64,000 nt of DNA, from the NCBI GenBank assembly GCA_943356465.1, contig CALREX010000004.1, positions 1 through 64,000 of the forward strand. Reading direction: 5' to 3'. The notes below the pieces were generated by a model. It was not told where the DNA came from, made no database searches, and was given only the letters and a program-made list of their open reading frames with translations. Positions 43,701 through 53,274 of the stretch are shown piece after piece. Within the stretch, counting starts at the first letter, position 1; every line of letters starts with the position of its first letter. Origin of the DNA: Candidatus Peribacteria bacterium (GTDB lineage: Bacteria; Patescibacteriota; Gracilibacteria; UBA1369; LOWO2-01-FULL-3). A program made the translations under genes and the position numbers.

Positions 43701-46700
43701 ATGTCCAAAACAAACTGGATTAAACGTGCAATTTCGCGCGTGTCAATCATATTGATAATATCAATGATGTCGGCAAGTTTGCCTGTAGCTCAAGCCGCAA
43801 CGTTCAGTGTTAGTACAGCAAATTTGATAAACAATTTTCCTGGTATACAAATAAAAGGAAGCTCAAGTCCTAGTGCAATAGTAAGACTCGGAGTGACGGC
43901 ATCCGCCGCGGATAAGACATTGACGTCTGTAACAGTAAATTTCAGTGGAACAGGTTTTGCTACCAGCGATTTATTGGCTATAGCTACGGGAAATACTTCC
44001 GGAGTAGCTTTGTACGATGACTCGGGGGCGGGAAATACCGGATCTTTTTCGGTTGCCGGAGGTGACACTGTGGTTACGTTGGGAGGAACACCTGATTGGA
44101 CTCCTTCAACTACAAATATAACATTAACTCCTGCCACACCTGTAGCTCTTACCAGCGGAGTGGAAAAAATATTTTACGTTGTAATAAAAACATCAAATAC
44201 TCTTTCGACAGACGATCAAATAGTGGCTACAATTCCTGCTACAACTGGAATCATCACTACGGATACAAATGGTCCTGCTTCGTCATTTACTGCTAATTTT
44301 CTTAAAGGTGATGTAACTCTTCCAAGTATAACTTCAGTTGTAAAGACATCGAATACTCAGGCAATGGTCATGTTTTCAGAGCCTGTGCAAAAAGTTACAT
44401 TTGGTAATATCACTTGGGTGTCAGCAACGGATCCGTTCACATTTGTAGATAATGGAACAACCGGAGGAAGTACGGTAACAGCGATCTCTCATAACGCGGG
44501 TCAAAATTTTGCAACAATTACAATGTCTGACAGTTTAGACAGTGGAGATTTTGACGGCAGTCCAAGTACTTTGGCGGCAGCGAGCAGTAAAATCATGGAC
44601 ATGGCCGGAAATGTGATGGCAACAGGTTCCGCAAATTTTTCAAATCCTCCTGGATTTACTACTGTTTCAATTCCATCTACATTTGCAGGAGCGGTTTTCA
44701 ATGCCGGATCACCATTGGTAACTCTTGCAGCTGCGGGAGGTACTGGATCGTACACATTTACCGCAAACAGTTCTGCTGATACGACTACATTGACTGGTCT
44801 TGGATTGTCTGTAGCTACCGACGGAAAAGTTACGGGAACGGTGGCAAGTACGCAGGGAAGCTTTAACGTCATGTTTAAGGTCACGGATTCTGGTTCGGCT
44901 ATATCAATAAAACAATTCACGATAAATGTCGCCGCAACTCAAGGTGGAGGAATTCCTGGAATAATGAGTATTGCTCCGGCAACAGGAGTGCAAAGTTCCA
45001 CTGCAACTGTGACTATAACAGGTGCAAATACAACTTTTTCAAATTCGACAACTGTATCTTTTTCAAAGTCTGCAGGATCCGGTGTTACATCCGGAGCTGT
45101 TACGGTTACTAGTGCTACATCTCTTAGCGTACCCGTGACTGTTTCTGGCTCTGCGACAACAGGATCTTGGGATGTTACCGTAACGACAGGCAGCCAGTCG
45201 GCAACAATGCCAAATGGATTTAATGTCGTAGCGGCGGCCAGTGGTCTGACATTACTTGCTCCGGCTTCGGCGCAAACAAATGTTGCGATGCCGCCTACGT
45301 TTAGTTTTAACCCAACATCAAGTTCTAGCGTAAACACATATCGTGTAACCGTAAAATCAAATTCTGATTTCACAGGAACAACGCTATGGGATTATGCTTT
45401 CCCAACACCTTCAAATTCAACTTCAAGCCATTGTACGTCAACAATGTGTAACGTACCATTTGGAAGTGGAACATTTAGTGTGATGACAATGCCTGTAGCA
45501 ATTGCACCAAACACAACATACTACTGGCAGGTAAGAACTTATGCTGAACAGATGACGGGAATAAATGCAGCGACGCCTCTTGAAACCACTCAGGTAAACG
45601 GATTTACAACTGTTTCGTCAGCGTCAGACATGATGCCGCCATCGATTTTCCACAGTCCGGTTTTCCAGGCAAAAAAGAATACGGATTTGCTACTTTTTGC
45701 AAGAGTTATGGATAATTTGGCGACAAACGCTTCAACTCCACAACTTACTACAACCATCAAATATTGTCAGGGTAGTGGATGTTCAAGCTACACATCTGCA
45801 GCCGGAGTATATGTTGGAAACGGATATTTCAAATATACGATTCCGTCAGCAACAATCACAAATACAGCAGGTACGATAGTAAGATATTATTTAAGCGCAA
45901 CTGATGGCACGAACACAACAGACTTTAAGGCTGCAGGTTCAGGCATTGTTCCATTCCAGCTACTAGCAGCTGATGCATCTACGTGGTCATCGACCATATC
46001 AGGAACAGTAAAAGATTCTACAGGTGCATGTCCTTCAGGAGTACAGAGTGCGACAGTTTTTGTGGAAGGAACAGGATTTAACACAACTACAGATAGCAGT
46101 TGTGTATTTTCACTAACCAATTTAGCAGCTGGATCGTACACTGTAATTGCTGTAAAAGATGGATATGCGGATAGAATGATGAATGGTATTTCGACAGGAA
46201 TGACAGGATTGCCATTCTTGTTGCCGGCAAGCGCAGGAACAGGACAAGTATCTGGAGGAGTTGGTGGAGATACCTCAAAACCACATGTTAAATTTACATG
46301 TCCTCCGGATGGAGCTACGAACATGCCTGGACAAATGACAGGTTTCAAAATATGTGCGGTTTTTGATAAAGATATGAGTCAGTCAACAATCATTCCTACA
46401 AATCTTGTGGTAAAAGATGTAAACATGTTGACTGGAAGCGGTACAGACATCACTACGACAAAAGGAGCATGGGTATATTATCCTACAAACCCAAATACAA
46501 TTGGTTTGCCACTAGAGAGCAAAATGGCTGTCTGGACATTATCAGGATCAAATACTTTGGGAGACGGTAAAACAATATCTGTGTCTATTGGTTCAAGTGT
46601 AACAGATACGGCGGGAAATCCTGTCGCAGGAAATCAACCTGATGGAAGCTATGTGTTTTCATTCACAACAGGTTCAACATTTACATCAGGCTCAACAGCC

Positions 46701-49700
46701 GGATCGGGAGCTTTCGTCAATCCACACGTGGTTGGAACAACGCCTCCACCTGGAACACAAAGTGCTCCTACAAACACAAAAGTAATCATCAATTTCTCTG
46801 ATCCGATGGCGGATGATAGCGGCAGCTACATACTAAAAGATTACGTAAAGCTGTTCACTGTTTCCGGCACAACTGAAACAGACATAACATCATCAGCGGT
46901 AAATTTAGTCACACTAAGCACGGATAAAAAGAATGCCGCCATAAGTTTATCAAGCAGCTACAACAGCGGCTCATTCATCGCGGGTACTGATTATGAGGTG
47001 AAAGTATTAGGAGGAGCAAAAGCGTTAACAGGTGTTCCACTTGGTTCAGCAACTCAATCGACAACACCGATGTTCGTGTCTAAATTCAAAACAGGATCAT
47101 CTGCAGACACAGGTGCCCCATCTGTTGCAGGTTCATTCCCTGACAGTGGTGCGACAAATGTTCAAACCGCACTTGCATCAGTAAACGTCGGATTCAATAA
47201 AGACATGGATGCATCAACTATCACAGCAAGTAATTTCTACGTTTCTACAGGATCATCCACGATTAATGGATCAGTGGTTTACAAAGCTACAGAAAGACAA
47301 GCTGTATACATTTTCAAGCAGGGGTTATCTCCAAATACGACATACACGATAAATCTTACGGCATCAATCAAAGGTATTAATGGAACAGCAATAACGGCGG
47401 CAACAAGAACATTTACAACAGGTGCCGCGGATACATCAGCTCCAATGATTCAATTCATGAAGTGTGATGACAGCGGTTGCGCGGCAACATTCACAAAACC
47501 AATGGTTTCAGCATCGGCAATCGATACCTTAAACTGGGCGATAAGCGTCATCAACCCTTCCAACTATGCAAACTTCAGATATGGAAGTGCTGGTAGCAGC
47601 AGCGGAACAGCTATAAGCCTGACAAACGCACAGTTCTCATACGATGGAGAAACAAATACATTATTGATAAAAGGATTAAGTTTATCATCAGCAATAGGAC
47701 AGGAGGCTTATCTTGAAATGAAAAATCCTTCAGGTGCAAAATCGCTAGATGGAGTCGAGGTAGGCAGTTCCGGAAATAAAATCCGTGCAATGATTCAAAA
47801 CAGTGCAACAACACAAGGCGCACTTGCTCCTGGAGCAACAAGCACTAGTGCTTCGACAGCGGCAGGACAATTTACACCAGACAACTTTAGCAAGTCCACA
47901 TTTGGATTTGCGCCTCCTGTAGAGGTTAGACCATTTAACATGCTTGCGGGACAAACAACTATTTATGGCATTCGTTTGCCAATCTCTACGCAAATACCGG
48001 CAGGTGGACAAATAGTTCTTACCTTCCCTCAAGGGTTTGATGTTTCAAGTGCACAACAAGACGTAAACAGTCCGATGAGAGGTGACCTAAATGGCCCTGG
48101 CAGTGGAACTATTAACTTTAAATGTACGACAAGTGTTACAGGAGGAAAAACATGTCCTTCTTCAGGAGGAGCAACTGTAACAGGAGATGGTACATCAGAT
48201 TCAACAAAAGGAGGCCTCTCAGATGATGGTGTGATCGTAAATGCAACATCAAGAACTGTAACTATTTATCTATCCGCCGCTACACAATCAACAGGTGATA
48301 ATGCACATGATTACCTAATGCTGGATATTTCAGGAATCAAAAATTCAACAGTTCCAAAAGATTTCAACACGACAGGTTACACTGTAGATATAAAAACAAA
48401 ATCAGCAAATGGAGAAACAACATTGGAATCACTAACTTCAATGCCTATCTTCATACAATCGGGAGGTTCATATACTTTGAACGGAACAGTGACAGCTACG
48501 AGCAATGATCAAGCTGGCACAATAAAAGTATACTTGATGTCTCCGGCAACAGGTCCACTTGAAACAACATCTGCAGACTTTGCAGATGCAACATCTGGAG
48601 CTTCAGATGGTGCCACAAAAGCAACATACTCATTTACGAATCTTCCAGCTGGAGAATTCATGGTATTCACGGACCAATCTATTACCCTTGGTTCCGGCGG
48701 TAGTGCAAAAGAATTTGTAGGAAAAACAACACCTGAAAAAGCATCAATAAATGCTGTAACGGATTTAACCAGCGATGGTGCCACAGACTCTGCTGTAAAA
48801 TATGATTTCACTTTGGCTAGTGCGACAACAGGAACAGCAGTCGTAGTCACTTTGACAGGACCTGCAAACGAACCGGTTGATATCTTCGCAAATTCTTCAT
48901 CAGGATTTAAAGTAAAATCAGTTACATTAAACGGAAGTGGAGCATGTGCAACAGTATCTGCATGTACAATCAAACTTGGCAACGGCCAGTGGAATGTTGG
49001 AGTAGGGCCACAAATGCCGAAAGGTGTAACTGGTAGTATGCCACCGGCTCCAAGTTATCTTCCACCGCAACCAATAAAGGTAGGAGTTAGTGGCGCGACA
49101 GTCACAGAAAACAGTGGAACTGCTGATGACGGAACAATAGTATTTGCTCTTATTACGGCAAACAAAGACATTCAAGGTATCGTGAAAGATGGTAGCGGAA
49201 AAGTTATAGCAAACGCAGAAGTCTTCGCATATTCTCCACAAGGAGGTATGGGAACGCATGCACAGGCTGGAACAGATGGAACATTTGATTTGAAGGTCGT
49301 AGACGGAAGTTATAAAGTTGGAGCATTTATCATGGGAATGCCGCCGTCACAGGAAACACCTGTAACTGTAAACAGCAATACTTCACAGGGAGGAAGCGCG
49401 ACGGATTACCTATTTATAAATGGAGCTGTTACAGGTATCACACCTGCTGCGGCATTATCTTCATTTGTAGTCAAATTGGCAAAACCTGATTATACAATTT
49501 CAGGAAAAGTAACTGATGGTACAAACGTTGTACAAGGCGCGGGAGTTTACGCATATCGAACAGACGCTCCAGGAAACGCCAACGCAATGACAAACAGTTC
49601 AGGAACATATACGCTTTATGTATCAGCCGGAACATGGAAGGTCGGATCATTCTTGCCACAGTATGGTAATCTTACAGAACAAACTGTGACAGTTACCACG

Positions 49701-52349
49701 GCAAATCAGAGCAGCATTGACTTTGCACCTTCAGGTACTGGAACATTCTATACAGTTTCCGGAACAGTTACTGTAGGAGGAACAGCAAAACAAGGAGCAT
49801 TTGTAAGATTGTCATGTCCTACAACTTCAAATGAAGCGATTACAGGATCTGACGGAACATATACATTTAATGCACCTGCAGCCTCAGGATGTACAATGAA
49901 ATCATTCATACCTGGACAGGGAGAAAGCGCACCGGTAAGTGTCAGCATTTCAGCAAATACTACACAGAATTTTGCAATAGGTGCACAAGAGACTATCACG
50001 GTAGTCTTCTCGTCAGCGCCATCAAAAGCATTCGTGGAATTAAAATCTTCAACAGGAATCAACAGCGTAAGCCAGGTTGAAAATAAAATATCCACAACAC
50101 TTTCAGTACCTGACGGAGATTATAAAGTTACAATAAATGTTCCTGGAGTAGGATCGATTCCTCTTACAAGCGTTGCAGCAACAAGCGGTTCTACGGTTTA
50201 CAGCAATACAACAGGAATAATGACGGTTAATGGTGCTGAATCACTCACTGTCACACTTCCGACATTCCGTACCGTATCAGGAACAGTTAAGGACACCGCA
50301 GCAACGGTCATAGCAGATGCTTGGGTTGATATCGGAAATTCATCAAATGGTATGCACTTTGGAACAAAAGCAGGATCAGATGGTACGTTCTCAATAAAAG
50401 TACAGGACTCAGCTACACCATACTTTATAAATGCAATGAAACCTGGATATTTCAGAGAACCTACAGATTTGACAGTGAACGGCGCAGACCAATCAGCACA
50501 AATACTTACAATGTCGGCCGCAACAGCGACTATCCAGGGAACTGTAAAAGTCGGTTCAACAGGAGTTGCAAATGCCTTCGTAAGAGGAGAAAAACTCGGT
50601 GGAGGATTTACTGCTACACAGGCGGATGCAAATGGAGCTTACACACTCTCGGTTAGTGCCGGAACATGGAAAACATTTGCAACAGGTCCAGGATATGCCG
50701 AAGCAGCAGGAAGCACAGTAGATGTAACCACAGGAGCAACAACAGGAAAAGATATAACATTGAGTGTCACAGCAACAATAGATCCACCAAAAACAAAAAC
50801 TATCACTCCATCATCAGGAGGTACATTGGATGACCCAGCATCAGGCCTTTCTGTCACAGCTGCACCTGGAGCACTTGGTTCAGGATCCTCTGCTGGAACA
50901 TTGACATCAACACCTACATCAAACTTCACAGAGACAAGCGGAGTAACAGTCGTGGGAGATCAAGCGGTACAGCTTGAAGCAAAAGATTCAGACGGAAATG
51001 CTATTACAACTTTCAGCGACAACGTAACAATCACACAGGATTTGACATTGGCCGAAGTGGAAGCGGCGGCATCACCTACAGATTCAAAGATTGATACAAA
51101 AGCCGAAGCGGACGCACTACAAATCATGTATTGGGATGAAAGTAGTGCAAGTTGGATTCCTATTGCAACAACGGTTACAGAATACAATGCAGCAGGTGCA
51201 GTAATCACAGATGCGACAACAATAGATACAGGTGCAGAGTTCGCAGCAACAGTCGCGACAGTAAAATTAACAGCACTAACAAGTCACTTCTCCCTATTTG
51301 CCCCAGGAGTCGCAACAGATCCATCAGCACCGTCAGCTGCACCAAGCGGACTTACAACTACGGCTACTACAACAACATCAATCACATTAGGATGGACATT
51401 GGATTCAGATGCTACAGCTGGATATGACATCTATAGAAGTACAAGTTTTGCAGGAACATATTCACGACTTGGATCGGAACCTACAGTTGCAGCGACATCC
51501 ACAGTCACATACACAGACAGCGCAAGTCTTTCAGCTGGAACCACGTATTACTACAAGATAAGTGCGATAAATTCATCAGGTGAATCAGAAGCATCAGCAG
51601 CAATAACAACTGCAACAACAGCAGCATCTTCAAATAGTGGTGGACCTGTATTGACAGGAGGAAGTGGTGGTGGTGGCAGCAAAAAGACAACTACTACAAC
51701 CGAAGACAAGACAAAATCTGACGAAACCACAAAAGACACAACTACAGAAAACAAAGCTGAAACAGCAACAACATCAACTCCGCTAAAAGATATCGTTGGT
51801 CACTGGGCTCAAACATACATTGAAGATTTATATGAAAAGAAAATCGTATCAGGCGCAGATGTAAGCCATTACAATCCTGATAAACCTATCACAAGGGCTG
51901 AATTTACAAAGATCGTGGTCAATATGTATAGTATTCCGATGAAGGACGCAGAGTCTCTTACAAGCTCATTCAAGGACGTCAAGGAATCAGAGTGGTACGC
52001 AGCATACGTACAGGCCGCTTACGACAAAGGAATTGTCTCAGGTTACACAAATCAGACATTCAATCCAAACAAGCCTATCACGAGAGCTGAAGCGATGAAG
52101 ATTATTTTATCCGCATCAGGAGTGACATTGAGCGAACCTACCGAAGATTCGAAATTCACGGACGTAAAGAAAAAGGATTGGTTTGCAAAATATGTTGAAT
52201 ACGCAGCCGCAAACGGGATAGTAACAGGATACGAAGACGGAACATTTGGCTACAATAAGCCGATCACAAGAGGTGAAGTCGCAAAAATCGCAGACCTTCT
52301 CTTGAAAGACAATATTGTAGGAATGGTGTTGGGAGTACTTCAAAATTAA
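43701..52349 (+). CDS. Giant S-layer-homology surface protein
   Basis: The 2,882-residue protein has a signal peptide cleaved near AQAA. From the N-terminus it has beta-sandwich modules including an IPT/TIG-like unit (IMSIAPATGVQSSTATVTITG). At least three SbsA-type Ig-like units follow, each with the DGATN / FSDPM / FNKDMDAST pattern, then six or so carboxypeptidase-regulatory-like units (ISGTVKDSTG, IQGIVKDGSG, ISGKVTDGT, VSGTVTVGG, VSGTVKDTA and IQGTVKVGS). Near the end are an FnIII domain, a Ser/Gly/Thr-rich linker and three SLH domains (VGHWAQTYIEDLYEKKIV, ESEWYAAYVQAAYDKGIV, KKDWFAKYVEYAAANGIV). SLH domains bind pyruvylated wall polymer, so this is a long cell-wall-anchored stalk. It is flanked by a TATAAT box and an intrinsic terminator, so monocistronic. 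Confidence 0.92.
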   Translation: MSKTNWIKRAISRVSIILIISMMSASLPVAQAATFSVSTANLINNFPGIQIKGSSSPSAIVRLGVTASAADKTLTSVTVNFSGTGFATSDLLAIATGNTSGVALYDDSGAGNTGSFSVAGGDTVVTLGGTPDWTPSTTNITLTPATPVALTSGVEKIFYVVIKTSNTLSTDDQIVATIPATTGIITTDTNGPASSFTANFLKGDVTLPSITSVVKTSNTQAMVMFSEPVQKVTFGNITWVSATDPFTFVDNGTTGGSTVTAISHNAGQNFATITMSDSLDSGDFDGSPSTLAAASSKIMDMAGNVMATGSANFSNPPGFTTVSIPSTFAGAVFNAGSPLVTLAAAGGTGSYTFTANSSADTTTLTGLGLSVATDGKVTGTVASTQGSFNVMFKVTDSGSAISIKQFTINVAATQGGGIPGIMSIAPATGVQSSTATVTITGANTTFSNSTTVSFSKSAGSGVTSGAVTVTSATSLSVPVTVSGSATTGSWDVTVTTGSQSATMPNGFNVVAAASGLTLLAPASAQTNVAMPPTFSFNPTSSSSVNTYRVTVKSNSDFTGTTLWDYAFPTPSNSTSSHCTSTMCNVPFGSGTFSVMTMPVAIAPNTTYYWQVRTYAEQMTGINAATPLETTQVNGFTTVSSASDMMPPSIFHSPVFQAKKNTDLLLFARVMDNLATNASTPQLTTTIKYCQGSGCSSYTSAAGVYVGNGYFKYTIPSATITNTAGTIVRYYLSATDGTNTTDFKAAGSGIVPFQLLAADASTWSSTISGTVKDSTGACPSGVQSATVFVEGTGFNTTTDSSCVFSLTNLAAGSYTVIAVKDGYADRMMNGISTGMTGLPFLLPASAGTGQVSGGVGGDTSKPHVKFTCPPDGATNMPGQMTGFKICAVFDKDMSQSTIIPTNLVVKDVNMLTGSGTDITTTKGAWVYYPTNPNTIGLPLESKMAVWTLSGSNTLGDGKTISVSIGSSVTDTAGNPVAGNQPDGSYVFSFTTGSTFTSGSTAGSGAFVNPHVVGTTPPPGTQSAPTNTKVIINFSDPMADDSGSYILKDYVKLFTVSGTTETDITSSAVNLVTLSTDKKNAAISLSSSYNSGSFIAGTDYEVKVLGGAKALTGVPLGSATQSTTPMFVSKFKTGSSADTGAPSVAGSFPDSGATNVQTALASVNVGFNKDMDASTITASNFYVSTGSSTINGSVVYKATERQAVYIFKQGLSPNTTYTINLTASIKGINGTAITAATRTFTTGAADTSAPMIQFMKCDDSGCAATFTKPMVSASAIDTLNWAISVINPSNYANFRYGSAGSSSGTAISLTNAQFSYDGETNTLLIKGLSLSSAIGQEAYLEMKNPSGAKSLDGVEVGSSGNKIRAMIQNSATTQGALAPGATSTSASTAAGQFTPDNFSKSTFGFAPPVEVRPFNMLAGQTTIYGIRLPISTQIPAGGQIVLTFPQGFDVSSAQQDVNSPMRGDLNGPGSGTINFKCTTSVTGGKTCPSSGGATVTGDGTSDSTKGGLSDDGVIVNATSRTVTIYLSAATQSTGDNAHDYLMLDISGIKNSTVPKDFNTTGYTVDIKTKSANGETTLESLTSMPIFIQSGGSYTLNGTVTATSNDQAGTIKVYLMSPATGPLETTSADFADATSGASDGATKATYSFTNLPAGEFMVFTDQSITLGSGGSAKEFVGKTTPEKASINAVTDLTSDGATDSAVKYDFTLASATTGTAVVVTLTGPANEPVDIFANSSSGFKVKSVTLNGSGACATVSACTIKLGNGQWNVGVGPQMPKGVTGSMPPAPSYLPPQPIKVGVSGATVTENSGTADDGTIVFALITANKDIQGIVKDGSGKVIANAEVFAYSPQGGMGTHAQAGTDGTFDLKVVDGSYKVGAFIMGMPPSQETPVTVNSNTSQGGSATDYLFINGAVTGITPAAALSSFVVKLAKPDYTISGKVTDGTNVVQGAGVYAYRTDAPGNANAMTNSSGTYTLYVSAGTWKVGSFLPQYGNLTEQTVTVTTANQSSIDFAPSGTGTFYTVSGTVTVGGTAKQGAFVRLSCPTTSNEAITGSDGTYTFNAPAASGCTMKSFIPGQGESAPVSVSISANTTQNFAIGAQETITVVFSSAPSKAFVELKSSTGINSVSQVENKISTTLSVPDGDYKVTINVPGVGSIPLTSVAATSGSTVYSNTTGIMTVNGAESLTVTLPTFRTVSGTVKDTAATVIADAWVDIGNSSNGMHFGTKAGSDGTFSIKVQDSATPYFINAMKPGYFREPTDLTVNGADQSAQILTMSAATATIQGTVKVGSTGVANAFVRGEKLGGGFTATQADANGAYTLSVSAGTWKTFATGPGYAEAAGSTVDVTTGATTGKDITLSVTATIDPPKTKTITPSSGGTLDDPASGLSVTAAPGALGSGSSAGTLTSTPTSNFTETSGVTVVGDQAVQLEAKDSDGNAITTFSDNVTITQDLTLAEVEAAASPTDSKIDTKAEADALQIMYWDESSASWIPIATTVTEYNAAGAVITDATTIDTGAEFAATVATVKLTALTSHFSLFAPGVATDPSAPSAAPSGLTTTATTTTSITLGWTLDSDATAGYDIYRSTSFAGTYSRLGSEPTVAATSTVTYTDSASLSAGTTYYYKISAINSSGESEASAAITTATTAASSNSGGPVLTGGSGGGGSKKTTTTTEDKTKSDETTKDTTTENKAETATTSTPLKDIVGHWAQTYIEDLYEKKIVSGADVSHYNPDKPITRAEFTKIVVNMYSIPMKDAESLTSSFKDVKESEWYAAYVQAAYDKGIVSGYTNQTFNPNKPITRAEAMKIILSASGVTLSEPTEDSKFTDVKKKDWFAKYVEYAAANGIVTGYEDGTFGYNKPITRGEVAKIADLLLKDNIVGMVLGVLQN

Positions 52350-52374
52350 AATGCGACGAAGTCTAACATGACAC

Positions 52375-52406
52375 AAAAAAGCCCTCCACAAAACGGAGGG
52401 CTTTTT
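52375..52406 (+). terminator. Intrinsic terminator of the giant SLH gene
   Basis: GCCCTCC (52381-52387) pairs with GGAGGGC (52395-52401), loop ACAAAAC, flanked by six A and followed by five T. Confidence 0.93.
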
Positions 52407-52441
52407 GAAAAGAACGATTGACAAGAGTGTTACATTTTTTT

Positions 52442-52489
52442 TGGTAGCGCCACGGGGAATTACCCTCCGGGCATAAACTTCGATTCTCC
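52442..52489 (-). repeat. tRNA-3'-end-like hairpin element, copy C (tRNA-Glu-derived)
   Basis: On the minus strand GGAGAAT pairs (one mismatch) with ATTCCCC. Inside is GAAGTTTATGCCC, then GGAGGGTAA, the same core as copies A and B. It ends with the tRNA-Glu acceptor strand and CCA. The 22 bases 52439-52460 are identical to the tRNA-Glu 3' end at 52539-52560, exactly 100 bp away. Confidence 0.6.
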
Positions 52490-52501
52490 TGCTAAACCAT
52501 T

Positions 52502-52542
52502 AAAATAATTCGATTTATCCTTTGGATAAACCGTATTATTTT
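52502..52542 (-). terminator. Hairpin directly after tRNA-Glu
   Basis: AAAATAAT-CG-TTTATCC and GGATAAA-CG-ATTATTTT pair with two symmetric mismatches around TTT. It parallels the hairpin after tRNA-Ser (3988-4028) and may end or process the tRNA transcript. Confidence 0.6.
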
Positions 52543-52616
52543 GGTAGCGCCACGGGGAATCGAACCCCGGTTTCCTCCTTGAGAAGGAGGCGTCCTAGCC
52601 GCTAGACGATGGCGCC
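52542..52616 (-). tRNA. tRNA-Glu (CTC), CCA encoded
   Basis: On the minus strand the acceptor GGCGCCA pairs with TGGCGCT (first pair G-U). The D-arm is in CGTCTAGCGGCTAGGACG. The anticodon stem CCTCC/GGAGG encloses loop TTCTCAA, anticodon CTC (Glu). T-arm CGGGGTTCGATTCCCCG, discriminator A and CCA follow. The length is 75 nt. Confidence 0.95.
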
Positions 52617-52675
52617 AAAATAAGCAGGCTCAGTTTAGCGAAGCACGGGTTCTAAATCAAACGTTTTTAAAACTT

Positions 52676-52912
52676 TCAATAAATATTTCCCCTATAATCT
52701 ATGTCTATGATTTCAATGTCATTTTGAAGAATTTTATAAATTACTCTGATTTTCCCTATACGAAGCCTATAAAGATTTTCACCAATACCTTGTAGTTTTT
52801 TTATATCATTGCCGAAAAATGGATTTTGTTTAACTTCGAGAAGTTTTTCTTTCAGCCTCAAACGCATTTTCTTATCCAAAGAATTTATGAATTTTGTGAT
52901 TTTGTCAGACAT
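52676..52912 (-). CDS. RelE/ParE-type toxin
   Basis: The 78-residue basic protein has the RelE/ParE fold pattern: two helices (KITKFINSLDKKMRLRLKEKLLEV), then strands LYRLRIGKIRVIYKIL and IEIIDIDYRGNIY. RelE toxins cleave mRNA at the ribosome, ParE poisons gyrase; the sequence alone does not decide. It lies 9 nt downstream of the antitoxin gene, the standard order for these modules. Its nearness to tRNA-Glu and its truncated copy suggests a transferred block. Confidence 0.85.
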   Translation of the reverse strand: MSDKITKFINSLDKKMRLRLKEKLLEVKQNPFFGNDIKKLQGIGENLYRLRIGKIRVIYKILQNDIEIIDIDYRGNIY

Positions 52913-52921
52913 ACATCATTT

Positions 52922-53134
52922 CTAAAGAGATCCTATCAAATCATCTATTTTTAGACCTTTTCCTGAATTATCCCTATTTGCATTGAAAATATTACCAGGC
53001 GCAAATCCGTCTTCTATAAATGATTTTGTCAGCACTATCTTTATCAAAGAACTAGCAGGAACGCCATAGGCGGCAGACTTCCTTTTAATAGCTTTACTTA
53101 ATTTATCTTCAATCTTTACTTGCAATAAAACCAT
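52922..53134 (-). CDS. Antitoxin, ribbon-helix-helix type
   Basis: The 70-residue protein has a short strand (VLLQVKIEDKLSKAIKRKSAAYGV) followed by two helices, as in RelB/DinJ-type antitoxins that bind DNA through an N-terminal ribbon-helix-helix and the toxin through a flexible tail (GNIFNANRDNSGKGLKIDDLIGSL). It precedes the RelE-like toxin. The promoter would be autoregulated, but no clear palindrome was picked out. Confidence 0.75.
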   Translation of the reverse strand: MVLLQVKIEDKLSKAIKRKSAAYGVPASSLIKIVLTKSFIEDGFAPGNIFNANRDNSGKGLKIDDLIGSL

Positions 53135-53274
53135 ACTAATTTAATTATAAAATAATACTAAACGCATACATATAATATACCAAAAACATGTATTTTTCAA
53201 TGTCATAATCGAAAAATATCAAAAAAGAATTTAAGAAAAATTTATAAATATTTCAAGAAAATTCAAAGATTATT

